DNA of 46,576 bases from NCBI RefSeq assembly GCF_020164485.1, contig NZ_JAIQZA010000035.1, positions 1-46,576 of the forward strand. Reading direction: 5' to 3'. The position numbers were made by a program, and so were the translations under genes. Position 1 is the first letter of the stretch, and each line of letters begins with the position of its first letter. This document shows, in pieces, positions 32,004 to 40,382 of this stretch. Origin of the DNA: Salegentibacter tibetensis. Its GTDB lineage: Bacteria; Bacteroidota; Bacteroidia; Flavobacteriales; Flavobacteriaceae. Below the pieces are notes generated by a model that did not search any database, had not been told where the DNA came from, and saw only the letters and a list, made by a program, of their open reading frames with translations.

Positions 32004-33890
32004 ATGGCAACCGGAAAAATTAATGTCTCTGTAGAGAACATTTTCCCACTGATAAAGAAATTTCTTTACAGTGATCATGAAATCTTTCTAAGGGAATTGA
32101 TTTCTAACGCAACAGATGCGACTTTAAAACTAAAACACCTTACCGATATTGGGGAAACCGATGTAAAATACGGTAATCCTGTAATTGAGGTGAAAGTAGA
32201 CAAAGAAGGAAAGAAACTTCATGTTATAGACCAGGGAGTAGGGATGACTAAAGAAGAAGTTGAGAAATACATCAACGAAGTAGCTTTCTCTGGCGCTGAA
32301 GAATTCCTTGAAAAATATAAAGATTCTGCAAAAGACAGCGGAATCATCGGTCATTTTGGTCTTGGGTTCTACTCAGCATTTATGGTAGCTAATAAAGTAG
32401 AGATCATTACCAAATCTTACAAAGACGATCCTGCAGCACATTGGGTTTGTGAAGGAACAACCGAGTTCACACTTGGAGATGCCGATAAAAAAGAACGCGG
32501 TACTGAAATCATCCTTCATATAAATGAGGAAGACGAAGAGTTTTTAGAAGAAAACAGGATTCAGGAATTATTGGTAAAGTATAATAAGTTTATGCCAATC
32601 CCAATTAAATTTGGAACCAAGGAAGAAACTTTACCTCTTCCCGAAGACGCTCCAGAAGATGCCGAAGCGGAAACCAAAACCGTAGACAATATTATCAATA
32701 ACCCTGAACCGGCATGGACAAAGCAGCCAACCGATTTAGAGGATAAGGATTATAAGAGTTTTTACCGCGAATTGTACCCGATGCAGTTCGAAGAGCCTTT
32801 ATTCCATATTCACCTTAATGTAGATTATCCTTTCAATCTTACCGGGATCCTTTATTTTCCTAAGATGACGCAGGATATGAATATCCAGAAAGATAAAATT
32901 CAGCTTTATCAGAATCAGGTTTATGTAACCGATAATGTTGAAGGAATTGTTCCTGAATTCTTGACGATGCTTCGTGGGGTAATCGATTCTCCAGATATTC
33001 CTTTGAACGTTTCCCGTTCTTACCTTCAGGCAGATGGTGCTGTAAAAAAGATCTCAAGCTACATTACCCGTAAGGTGGCCGATAAGCTGAAATCTCTTTT
33101 CAATAACAATCGTGAGGATTTTGAACAGAAATGGAACGACATTAAAATCGTTATTGAATACGGAATGCTTTCTGAAGACAAATTCTATGAAAAAGCACAG
33201 AAATTTGCTCTTTACCCAACGGTAGAGAACGAATATTTCACTTTCGAAGAACTACAGGAGAAAATAAAGGATAACCAAACCGATAAAGACGGAAACCTGG
33301 TTGTGCTTTACGCTTCTAACCAGGATGAGCAACACAGTTATGTTGAAGCGGCAAAAGCCAAAGGATACAAAGTGCTGTTGTTAGATTCTCCAATTATTTC
33401 TCACCTGCTTCAAAAAATGGAAGGTGAAAAAGAAAAGATCACATTTGTTCGGGTAGATTCAGATCAGGTAGATAACCTTATCAAAAAAGACGAAGAGAAA
33501 ATTTCAAAACTTTCTGATGAAGAAAAAGAGAAGTTAAAAGGAGATTTCGAAAAAGTAATTCCGAAGGAAAAATATACCGTACAGCTTGAAGCTATGGACA
33601 GCGATGCAGCGCCATTGCTGATCACGCAACCGGAGTTTATGCGTCGTATGAAAGAGATGCAGCAAACCGGTGGTGGCGGAATGTTTGGTATGGGCAATAT
33701 GCCGGAAATGTACAACCTGGTGGTAAATACCAATCACCCGTTAATTTCTGATATTCTAAATACTAAAACCGAGAAGAAACAGGAACGCTTAATTAAGCAT
33801 TCTTTAGATTTGGCGAGATTATCTCAAAACCTGCTTAAAGGTGAAGAGCTAACCAATTTCGTAAAACGTAGTTTTGATATGGTAAAATAA
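32004..33890 (+). CDS. htpG: Molecular chaperone HtpG (bacterial Hsp90)
   Basis: A 628-residue Hsp90-family chaperone. N-terminal ATPase domain of the GHKL fold: Glu31, Asn35 and Asp38 in FLRELISNATDA, DQGVGMTKEEV, and GHFGLGFYSAFMV. The middle domain carries LNVSRSYLQ with the catalytic-loop Arg, and the C-terminal dimer domain ends at KRSFDMVK. A short acidic linker (LPEDAPEDAEAE, about 213-224) lies in the middle-domain boundary. Length normal for bacteria. The ATG at 32004 begins MATGKINVSVEN, as in relatives. The upstream 224-base region is shared with the divergent tetR gene. A repeat element starts 22 bases after the stop. Confidence 0.97.
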   Translation: MATGKINVSVENIFPLIKKFLYSDHEIFLRELISNATDATLKLKHLTDIGETDVKYGNPVIEVKVDKEGKKLHVIDQGVGMTKEEVEKYINEVAFSGAEEFLEKYKDSAKDSGIIGHFGLGFYSAFMVANKVEIITKSYKDDPAAHWVCEGTTEFTLGDADKKERGTEIILHINEEDEEFLEENRIQELLVKYNKFMPIPIKFGTKEETLPLPEDAPEDAEAETKTVDNIINNPEPAWTKQPTDLEDKDYKSFYRELYPMQFEEPLFHIHLNVDYPFNLTGILYFPKMTQDMNIQKDKIQLYQNQVYVTDNVEGIVPEFLTMLRGVIDSPDIPLNVSRSYLQADGAVKKISSYITRKVADKLKSLFNNNREDFEQKWNDIKIVIEYGMLSEDKFYEKAQKFALYPTVENEYFTFEELQEKIKDNQTDKDGNLVVLYASNQDEQHSYVEAAKAKGYKVLLLDSPIISHLLQKMEGEKEKITFVRVDSDQVDNLIKKDEEKISKLSDEEKEKLKGDFEKVIPKEKYTVQLEAMDSDAAPLLITQPEFMRRMKEMQQTGGGGMFGMGNMPEMYNLVVNTNHPLISDILNTKTEKKQERLIKHSLDLARLSQNLLKGEELTNFVKRSFDMVK

Positions 33891-33912
33891 TTTCCGGTTA
33901 ACGGAAAGCTTC

Positions 33913-34038
33913 AAGAAGGTCTGCAAAGCTGTTGAAGTCGTCATCCTGAACTTGTTTCAGGATCTAAGATGTTAGAAGTTGAAACAATCCCGAAGCTTCG
34001 GGACAGCTTGACGATGACAAGACTTTTCAGGCCTTCTT
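33913..34038. repeat. Palindromic MITE/REP-like repeat, copy C (126 bp)
   Basis: Inverted ends at 33913-33928 and 34023-34038 match at 14 of 16 positions. Internal hairpins are ATCCTGAA-N5-TTCAGGAT at 33943-33963 and TCCCGAAGCTTCGGGA near 33988-34003. TTCAGGATCTAAGATGTT (33956-33973) is the exact reverse complement of 18 bases of copy B, so the two copies are in opposite orientation. No coding sequence. Confidence 0.82.
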
Positions 34039-34095
34039 ATTTTATTAAGGAAGAGATTTAATCAGAATAATACAAAGAACTAAACGATTAGCGTT

Positions 34096-36309
34096 CTAAT
34101 TTTTGGTTGTTTCTTCTAAATTCAGGCTTAAATTACGCTTGATAATTTGATAAAAACGTTCTACATCGTAGGGTTTTACAATAATATCGTTCATCCCCGC
34201 CTCGTGAATTTCATTTCTAACTTCCTCTATTTCTACGGCGGTTAAGGCAACCACAGGTACGTGCTTATTAAACTCTCTAATGCGCCTGGTTGTTTCCATC
34301 CCATTAATGCCCGGCATATTTAGATCCATTAAAATAAGATCAAAATATTCTGCCGATGCTCTTTCAATAGCTTCTACACCATTTGCCGCAACAACACATT
34401 CAAAATTTTGCTTTTCCAGAATTCTTCTCGTTACCACCTGGTTAATTCGGTTATCGTCTACAACGAGGATTTTTTGCGCCTCTTTTAGATTATCTAAGTA
34501 AACTTCGTGCGCAAACCCGGCCTTTTTAACGGGAGCCTTATCTTCCTTAAGACTTAAACTAAAACAAAAAACCGATCCCTCGCCTTCTTTACTTTTTAAA
34601 TGAATCTGGGAATCGAATAATTCCAGCAAACGTTTAACGATGGGCAAGCCCAATCCGGTGCCCTGGTAATTATAATTGGAAGATTTAAGTTGGGAAAAAT
34701 CTTCGAAAATCATTTTTTGTTTACTTTTCGGAATGCCAATTCCATCATCTTTCACCTCAAAATAGATTACCGATCTATCCTCTACCCTCGCCTGTAATTC
34801 TACATTTATATAAATATTACCATTTTCTGTAAATTTCACGGCATTCCCTACAAGGTTCATTAGAACCTGGGAAAGCCTCACAGGATCTCCAATAAGGTCT
34901 ACCGGTATTTCTTTGTCTATATGGTAATGCAGTTTGTTTTTGTTCTGAAGGCGGGTAAATTCAAAAGTATTTACAATACTTAGCACCAATTCTTCAATAT
35001 TAAACGGAATATTCTCCAACTTCACCTGGTCAGATTCCATTTTGTTCATTTGTAAAACATCATTAATAAGCGCCAGAAGATAATCGGCTGAAAATTTTAA
35101 GGATTTTAAATCGCTCTCATGCTTTTTCAGGCTTTTATCATCTAACAATAAAGATGTAAGCCCCACAACACCATAAAGTGGTGTTCTTAACTCGTGACTT
35201 ACAGTAGATAAAAATTCGGTTTTCAATTTAGAGAGACGTTCTGCATTATCACGTGAGTCCATTAACTGAGTATTCTTTTCCTTAAGCTCATAAATAAGTT
35301 TCTTTCTATCCTGATTTATTTTATTTAAGATAAGAAGAATTACAATTAGAATAAGCGAAGCCACTACCATGATCAGTATCTTCTCCGTAGATTTTTCGAT
35401 CAATTCATCCTGATAAGCTTTTTCCTTCCTGGAAATTTCCAGGTTACGGCGGTACTCATTTACATCAAAACGAGCATTGGCATTTTGTATCTGAGCTAAT
35501 TTTTCATTTTCAAAAAGTTCGGAATTATAATCATCATACTTTTGAAGGTTTTTATAAGCTTCTTCAAAATCTCCGTTCTCAAAAAGCATACTGGCATAAT
35601 CTTTACTTATAAGAGCAATTGGAAGGGCCAGACTATCTTTTTCAGCCAATCGAAGACCTTCTTTAAAATAATAATTAGCCGAATCCAGATTTCGAGTATT
35701 GTGATGGTACCTCCCAAATAACATATAAAGTTGAGAACGGGCATTATTATTTTCCTCAAGCTCTAAAAGCTTTAAGGATTCTTTTAAATAAGGATAAGCA
35801 CGGGAATATTCCTTGGCATCCATATAGGTCCAGGCAATGTTAGCGGTAGGAAATAACTTCTCATTTTCTATACCAAGCGCTTCTGCGAGATCTATTACCT
35901 TGTTGTAATATTCAATTCCTTTCTTTTCGTTCCCCTTTTCTTCAGAATAGATATTACCCAGGTTATTATAAATGTAAATTAACAGGGTGTCATTCTTTAA
36001 ATCTCTTGCATAATCCAGTGCTTGCAAATAACTTCTCTTTGCCCTAAGTGTATCTTTTAATTCATTATAAGCGCTTCCCAGGGCATTATAAGCGTGAAAC
36101 TTATAGTAATTATCATTAGCCTTATCAGCATGATCAAGTAAAAGGTAAGCATGCTCTACCCCTTCTTTATAATTGTATTTTCCTAAATATTCTGAAGTAA
36201 TATTTTTTAAGCGCTCAAGGCTATCTTTAGAAACGGGTTCGCTTTCTTGCGCCGAAAGCAAATTAAGACCTAGTAAACAAAAAATAAGTAGTGGGTAATT
36301 ATGTTTCAA
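34096..36309 (-). CDS. Hybrid sensor histidine kinase with periplasmic TPR sensor
   Basis: A 737-residue membrane sensor. Order: signal peptide about 1-20; TPR repeats about 35-270 in the periplasm; coiled stretch; transmembrane helix 311-329; coiled linker; HisKA with phospho-acceptor His372 in STVSHELRTP; HATPase with Asn489 in LVGNAVKFTENG, DDGIGIPKSK and TGLGLPI; then a receiver domain from 612 with Asp662 in LILMDLNMPG and Lys712 in IIVKPYD. No output domain is present, so a phosphotransfer partner is expected elsewhere. The start codon is TTG at 36309: an in-frame stop lies 15 bases upstream, no ATG is available, and this start gives an intact signal peptide. No adjacent regulator gene; the stimulus is unknown. 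Confidence 0.93.
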   Translation of the reverse strand: MKHNYPLLIFCLLGLNLLSAQESEPVSKDSLERLKNITSEYLGKYNYKEGVEHAYLLLDHADKANDNYYKFHAYNALGSAYNELKDTLRAKRSYLQALDYARDLKNDTLLIYIYNNLGNIYSEEKGNEKKGIEYYNKVIDLAEALGIENEKLFPTANIAWTYMDAKEYSRAYPYLKESLKLLELEENNNARSQLYMLFGRYHHNTRNLDSANYYFKEGLRLAEKDSLALPIALISKDYASMLFENGDFEEAYKNLQKYDDYNSELFENEKLAQIQNANARFDVNEYRRNLEISRKEKAYQDELIEKSTEKILIMVVASLILIVILLILNKINQDRKKLIYELKEKNTQLMDSRDNAERLSKLKTEFLSTVSHELRTPLYGVVGLTSLLLDDKSLKKHESDLKSLKFSADYLLALINDVLQMNKMESDQVKLENIPFNIEELVLSIVNTFEFTRLQNKNKLHYHIDKEIPVDLIGDPVRLSQVLMNLVGNAVKFTENGNIYINVELQARVEDRSVIYFEVKDDGIGIPKSKQKMIFEDFSQLKSSNYNYQGTGLGLPIVKRLLELFDSQIHLKSKEGEGSVFCFSLSLKEDKAPVKKAGFAHEVYLDNLKEAQKILVVDDNRINQVVTRRILEKQNFECVVAANGVEAIERASAEYFDLILMDLNMPGINGMETTRRIREFNKHVPVVALTAVEIEEVRNEIHEAGMNDIIVKPYDVERFYQIIKRNLSLNLEETTKN

Positions 36310-36445
36310 TACTCTAATAAGTTAGTTTGTAGAAAGGGTGTCGAAAATTACTGTAAATTAGTGAAATACACAAGATTTCTAGCTTTAGACAGATAATATT
36401 ATAAAAAAATAGACGGCCATGAAAATATATTTTTATCTTTAAAAT

Positions 36446-36805
36446 ATGCAATATCCCTGGCACCTTTATCTAATGGGCGCGATGTATATCGTGGCCGGAA
36501 CAATTCACTTTATAAAGCCTAAAATGTATATGCGCATTATGCCGCGTTACTTACCGGTGCATAAACCTCTGGTTTTTTTAAGCGGCCTGGCCGAAATTCT
36601 CCTGGGTTTCCTCCTGTTTTTCCCTGAAACCAAAGACCTCGCGGTCTACGGAATTATTTTAATGTTACTGGTTTTTCTCCTGGTGCATTTTTATATGCTT
36701 TCTTCGGAAAAAGCTGCTGCAGGAATCCCAAAGTGGGCTTTAATTCTAAGAATTCCACTTCAGTTTTTTCTTATGTATTGGGCCTGGTTTTATTTAGAGT
36801 TTTAA
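36446..36805 (+). CDS. DoxX-family-like membrane protein
   Basis: A 119-residue four-helix membrane protein resembling the DoxX/MauE-like group: YLMGAMYIVAGTIHFIKPKMY at the start, then helices near 40-58, 65-85 and 98-117. It has the GxxHFxxP pattern (AGTIHFIKP) typical of DoxX-like proteins in Bacteroidota. A TATCTTTA box ends 4 bases before the ATG. The alkB gene starts 2 bases after its stop, so the two are coupled. Function in this branch is not established. Confidence 0.8.
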   Translation: MQYPWHLYLMGAMYIVAGTIHFIKPKMYMRIMPRYLPVHKPLVFLSGLAEILLGFLLFFPETKDLAVYGIILMLLVFLLVHFYMLSSEKAAAGIPKWALILRIPLQFFLMYWAWFYLEF

Positions 36806-36807
36806 AG

Positions 36808-37392
36808 ATGAAATCTGAATCCTTTAGTTTACCCGATGCAGAGTTGCAGTATTTTCCCGATTTTTTAAATCCTGAAAAAGCCGATTTTCTACTTGAAAAA
36901 TTACTGAAAGAAATTCCCTGGAAACAGCAGAACATAAAGCTCTTCGGAAAAGAAATTCCGCAGCCACGTTTAACCGCTTTTTTTGCTGAAAAAGGGATTT
37001 CCTATACCTATTCGGGACTCCAATTAAAACCGGAAAGTTTTTCAGCTGAATTATTGGAATTAAAACAACAAACCGAAAATCTTTCAGGATTTAACTTTAA
37101 CACCTGTCTCGCCAATCTCTACCGAAACGGCAACGATAGTATGGGTTGGCACGCAGATGATGAAAAAGTTTTAGGTGAAAACCCCGTAATTGCATCCATA
37201 AGTTTAGGTGGCGTTCGTAGTTTTCAGTTTAAACATAAAACCAACAAGAACCTGAAAGAAAAAATTGATCTCCAGCACGGGAGCTTGCTAATTATGGAGG
37301 GTAGTATGCAGCATTTCTGGAAACACCAACTTCCTAAAACAAAAAAAGAAGTCGCCTCCAGAATCAATCTTACGTTTAGAAAAGTTCAATAA
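36808..37392 (+). CDS. alkB: AlkB-like 2-oxoglutarate/Fe(II) dioxygenase
   Basis: A 194-residue dioxygenase that should remove methyl groups from alkylated DNA or RNA bases by oxidation. The iron ligands are His115 and Asp117 in GWHADDE and His173 in WKHQLPK; Arg185 and Arg191 in SRINLTFR would hold 2-oxoglutarate. The pattern YRNGNDSMGWHADDE is that of the ALKBH2/3-like and YbhB-like short AlkB group. The ATG at 36808 is used because a GTG further upstream (36733) would overlap the DoxX-like gene by 73 bases. It is 2 bases after that gene. A strong terminator follows. Confidence 0.9.
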   Translation: MKSESFSLPDAELQYFPDFLNPEKADFLLEKLLKEIPWKQQNIKLFGKEIPQPRLTAFFAEKGISYTYSGLQLKPESFSAELLELKQQTENLSGFNFNTCLANLYRNGNDSMGWHADDEKVLGENPVIASISLGGVRSFQFKHKTNKNLKEKIDLQHGSLLIMEGSMQHFWKHQLPKTKKEVASRINLTFRKVQ

Positions 37393-37428
37393 AAAAGCCA
37401 TTGCGAACACTTGTCCGCAATGGCTTTT
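37393..37428. terminator. Bidirectional rho-independent terminator
   Basis: A perfect 13-bp stem (37393-37405 with 37416-37428) and a 10-base loop, with flanking A and T runs. It separates alkB from the converging S1/P1 nuclease gene (stop at 37450). Confidence 0.93.
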
Positions 37429-37449
37429 GTTTATTTGAGATAAACTTTA

Positions 37450-38232
37450 TTATCCGTAAATCTCGTTTAGTATTTTCGCCAAACGAATTCCTCCTTTTTG
37501 CAATTGTTTTAGAACAGTTGGTAAATTTTTGTACATATATTCATAACCTAATTTTTCCCCTATTTCAACCGAATCATAAAGCTCTTGCGCCATTTCGCCA
37601 GATTCATAAACCCAGTCAATAACTTCTCCTTCTTCAATAGCTTTAATTTGAGCCCGATTTAATTGTTTAGTATTTGCGGCAAGTTCGGTATAACTCATCT
37701 GGTAAGAATCAATCATATTACTATCCCAAACCCGGTGAATATTAGAACCTTCATTATACCAGCGCACTTGTATGTCGTTCCCACCTTTATCGGCTGCCCT
37801 ACCCACGTGAAAAGGTTGGTGAAGATCCCCTACAAAATGCACTAACATTTTCAGGTAAAACTGTTTATCTTCTTTTGAAGCATTTTCATCTTTCAATACT
37901 TCCTTGCATTTCAATATCGCCTGGTAAAGATCTCCATCCGGATTTGCGGTTTCTTCGTTGTACTGGGTTTGACCTTCAGCTAAATTCACATAATGCCAGG
38001 GATTGTATTTCCTGAAATCAGGGTCACTTTTAATATCATCGGCATAATTTGCGACAAAAGCCAAACCCTGTCCGTTTAGTATTTTATCTATCGCTTTTTT
38101 GGCTTTTTTATTTAGGTAGTTTTCAGCAATCTCTCCGGTTGCACGATGCCCGGTTTTTCCCCAGTCATTATCATTCGCAAAACCAGTGTTTCCAATTAAT
38201 CCAACTAGAACAAGGATCAGTAATTTTTTCAT
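37450..38232 (-). CDS. Exported S1/P1-type zinc nuclease
   Basis: A 260-residue nuclease that degrades single-stranded nucleic acid outside the cell. The signal peptide is about 20-23 residues; the zinc cluster of this family uses the mature N-terminal Trp, here Trp24 in NDWGKTGHR. Other ligands lie in YADDIK, PWHYVNL, HFVGDLHQPFHVG and GGNDIQVRW followed by NIHRVWDSNMID, all present in order. If cleavage occurs before Trp24 the active site is complete. A role in phosphate or nucleotide scavenging is likely. It stands alone. Confidence 0.92.
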   Translation of the reverse strand: MKKLLILVLVGLIGNTGFANDNDWGKTGHRATGEIAENYLNKKAKKAIDKILNGQGLAFVANYADDIKSDPDFRKYNPWHYVNLAEGQTQYNEETANPDGDLYQAILKCKEVLKDENASKEDKQFYLKMLVHFVGDLHQPFHVGRAADKGGNDIQVRWYNEGSNIHRVWDSNMIDSYQMSYTELAANTKQLNRAQIKAIEEGEVIDWVYESGEMAQELYDSVEIGEKLGYEYMYKNLPTVLKQLQKGGIRLAKILNEIYG

Positions 38233-38394
38233 CTAAAGAAATTTTTAAAGATTATGAAGATAAAAACTTATCCCCATTAGAATTTTAGCAAATATAAAGA
38301 AGCGCATATTTTTTTAATGTTAAATCTTTTCATGATTTGAATTAATACAATATATTTATGATATCAATTTAATATCAAATAACTTTAAAATATC

Positions 38395-39255
38395 ATGACT
38401 CAGGAAAAAGAACTCAAGGCCTCAAACGGTTACATAATGCTGTTTGTTTTTTTAATTTTATTCTTCGGGAGCATTATCGGTTTTTTCGTTTTAAATAATG
38501 CCTGGTTTATTTTAGGAATTATTATCGCGCTGTTTATCCTTCCGGGATTGATTCTTGTAAACCCAAATGAATCTAGGGTTTTGTTGCTTTTTGGAGATTA
38601 TAAAGGCACGGTAAAACACAACGGCCTGTTTTGGGTAAACCCATTTTACACCAAAAAGAAAATTTCTCTAAGGGCCCGTAATTTTGACAGTGAACGTTTA
38701 AAAGTGAATGACAAGCTTGGGAATCCCGTGATGATAAGCACTATTCTGGTATGGCGGGTACTCGATACTTACAAAGCATCTTTTGATGTAGATAATTTTG
38801 AAAACTTTGTCGTGGTACAAACAGATGCCGCGGTTAGAAAACTTGCCAGTCTCTATCCTTATGATAATTTTGCCGATGAAGGTTTAGACGAAGATATCAC
38901 CTTGCGATCCAGTGTAAATGAAGTGAGTGAAGCCCTGGAAAAAGAGCTGGAAGAACGTTTAAACATTGCCGGGATTGAGGTTTTGGAATCCCGAATTGGT
39001 TATTTGGCCTACGCCAACGAGATCGCCAGCGCAATGCTAAAACGCCAGCAAGCAACCGCTATTGTTGCTGCGCGTCACAAGATTGTTGAAGGCGCTGTGA
39101 GTATGGTAGAAATGGCCCTGCACCAGCTTAGCGAAAAAGAACTGGTAGACCTTGATGCCGAAAGACGTGCCGCAATGGTGAGTAACCTAATGGTTGTGCT
39201 GTGCAGTGACAAAGATGCCACCCCGGTTGTAAATGCCGGGACTTTAAATCATTAA
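38395..39255 (+). CDS. SPFH (band 7 / flotillin-like) membrane protein
   Basis: A 286-residue protein with two N-terminal transmembrane helices (about 13-33 and 36-56), then an SPFH domain (about 57-230) with [20 protein letters not shown] and [17 protein letters not shown], and a helical end with [22 protein letters not shown] proteins form large membrane-bound rings or microdomains and often regulate proteases. It is followed after 10 bases by an alpha/beta hydrolase gene, then a tiny DNA-binding protein and a HAD phosphatase. I recall SPFH and small Arc-type genes side by side in other Bacteroidota, so the link may be functional. Confidence 0.9.
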   Translation: MTQEKELKASNGYIMLFVFLILFFGSIIGFFVLNNAWFILGIIIALFILPGLILVNPNESRVLLLFGDYKGTVKHNGLFWVNPFYTKKKISLRARNFDSERLKVNDKLGNPVMISTILVWRVLDTYKASFDVDNFENFVVVQTDAAVRKLASLYPYDNFADEGLDEDITLRSSVNEVSEALEKELEERLNIAGIEVLESRIGYLAYANEIASAMLKRQQATAIVAARHKIVEGAVSMVEMALHQLSEKELVDLDAERRAAMVSNLMVVLCSDKDATPVVNAGTLNH

Positions 39256-39265
39256 GAGAAAGTAA

Positions 39266-40213
39266 ATGCGAAATTTAAAACTTAGTTTTATCTTAATTTT
39301 CTTCGGAAGCGCAACTGCTTTTGCGCAACTGACTTTTACTGAAGAAGAGATTACTATCGATAAATTTACCGATGGAACTCTCGTTCTTTCACCTATTGCG
39401 GAAAATCCTCCGCTTGTTATTTTTATTCAGGGTTCAGGGCCTGCAAATCGTGATGGAAATTCCCCGGAAGGAATGATTAATAAAAGTGATTTTGCTAAGA
39501 AATTAGCTTACGAATTAGCCGATAAAGGAATCGCAAGTTTTAGGTTTGATAAACGCAGTCTTAAAGCAAAGGAATTGAATTTAGAATCAATTTCTTTTGA
39601 TGATTTTGTAACAGATGTAGAGAATATTCTAGGTCATTTTAAAAACGAAAGGAACTTCAGCAATTTAATCGTTGCAGGGCACAGCCAGGGTTCTTTAATA
39701 GGGATGTTAGCAGCAAAAGATAATGCTGATGCATTTATTTCTATTGCTGGCCCGGGGAAGAGTATAGAACATATTCTGACTGAGCAACTTTTAGCACAAC
39801 TTCCTACACTTAAAGACGATATCAACAAAAGCCTTCAGGAAATCAAGAAAAACGGAAGTACTGCTGAATATCCTAAGATATTAGGATCACTTTTTAGTCC
39901 CCCGAATCAGGCTTTTTTAGCTTCCTGGATGCAACACGATCCATCCGAAGAAATTGCAAAACTTAAGATTCCTGTTTTAATAATTCAGGGAACAAGAGAT
40001 CTTCAGGTAAAAGAAGAACAGGCCGAAATGTTGCATAAAGCAGCTCCTAATTCAGAATTGGTGATGCTAAAAGATATGAACCACGTTTTCAGAGAAATTA
40101 AGGAAGAAGAAAAAGATCAAAACCTGGCTAGTTATAACAATCCTGAAAAGCCACTGCATCCTGATGTAATTCCGGTTTTAACTGATTTTATTAAAAATCT
40201 GGAAAATAAATAA
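39266..40213 (+). CDS. Exported alpha/beta hydrolase
   Basis: A 315-residue serine hydrolase with a signal peptide of about 20 residues (SATAFAQ). FIQGSGPANRDGNSPEG near residue 50 is the oxyanion segment, GHSQGSLIG holds the nucleophile Ser, Asp lies in QGTRDLQV, and His in MKDMNHVFR. The pattern matches the Bacteroidota 'alpha/beta hydrolase family' near dienelactone hydrolases and acyl-peptidase-like esterases. It lies 10 bases after the SPFH gene and 1 base before the ribbon-helix-helix gene, so it is mid-operon. Substrate unknown. Confidence 0.86.
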   Translation: MRNLKLSFILIFFGSATAFAQLTFTEEEITIDKFTDGTLVLSPIAENPPLVIFIQGSGPANRDGNSPEGMINKSDFAKKLAYELADKGIASFRFDKRSLKAKELNLESISFDDFVTDVENILGHFKNERNFSNLIVAGHSQGSLIGMLAAKDNADAFISIAGPGKSIEHILTEQLLAQLPTLKDDINKSLQEIKKNGSTAEYPKILGSLFSPPNQAFLASWMQHDPSEEIAKLKIPVLIIQGTRDLQVKEEQAEMLHKAAPNSELVMLKDMNHVFREIKEEEKDQNLASYNNPEKPLHPDVIPVLTDFIKNLENK

Positions 40214-40214
40214 A

Positions 40215-40382
40215 ATGAGTAATAAAAAAGCATTCGCCCTTAGAGTCGATGAGAAAATGCTGAAAGCCATTGAAAAATGGGCTGCTGATGAGTTCAGGAG
40301 TACCAATGGGCAGATCGAGTGGATGCTAAATAAAGCCCTAAAAGAAGCAAATCGCCACCCAAAAAATAAAAAAGAAGAATAA
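40215..40382 (+). CDS. Small Arc-type ribbon-helix-helix DNA-binding protein
   Basis: A 55-residue protein reading MSNKKAFALRVDEKMLKAIE at its start. The KAFALRVDEKML strand and the two helices (LKAIEKWAADEF and TNGQIEWMLNKALKEA) are those of Arc/MetJ ribbon-helix-helix proteins; relatives are annotated as Arc family DNA-binding domain proteins. The end is a lysine-rich tail. It starts 1 base after the hydrolase stop, and its TAA overlaps the next ATG (TAATG at 40380-40384), so it is translationally coupled on both sides. No toxin gene is adjacent, so it is not an obvious antitoxin. Confidence 0.85.
   Translation: MSNKKAFALRVDEKMLKAIEKWAADEFRSTNGQIEWMLNKALKEANRHPKNKKEE

Noticed and set aside
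22896-34038. The repeated palindromes read as a CRISPR array
   Set aside because: The copies are kilobases apart with no regular spacers and no cas genes.
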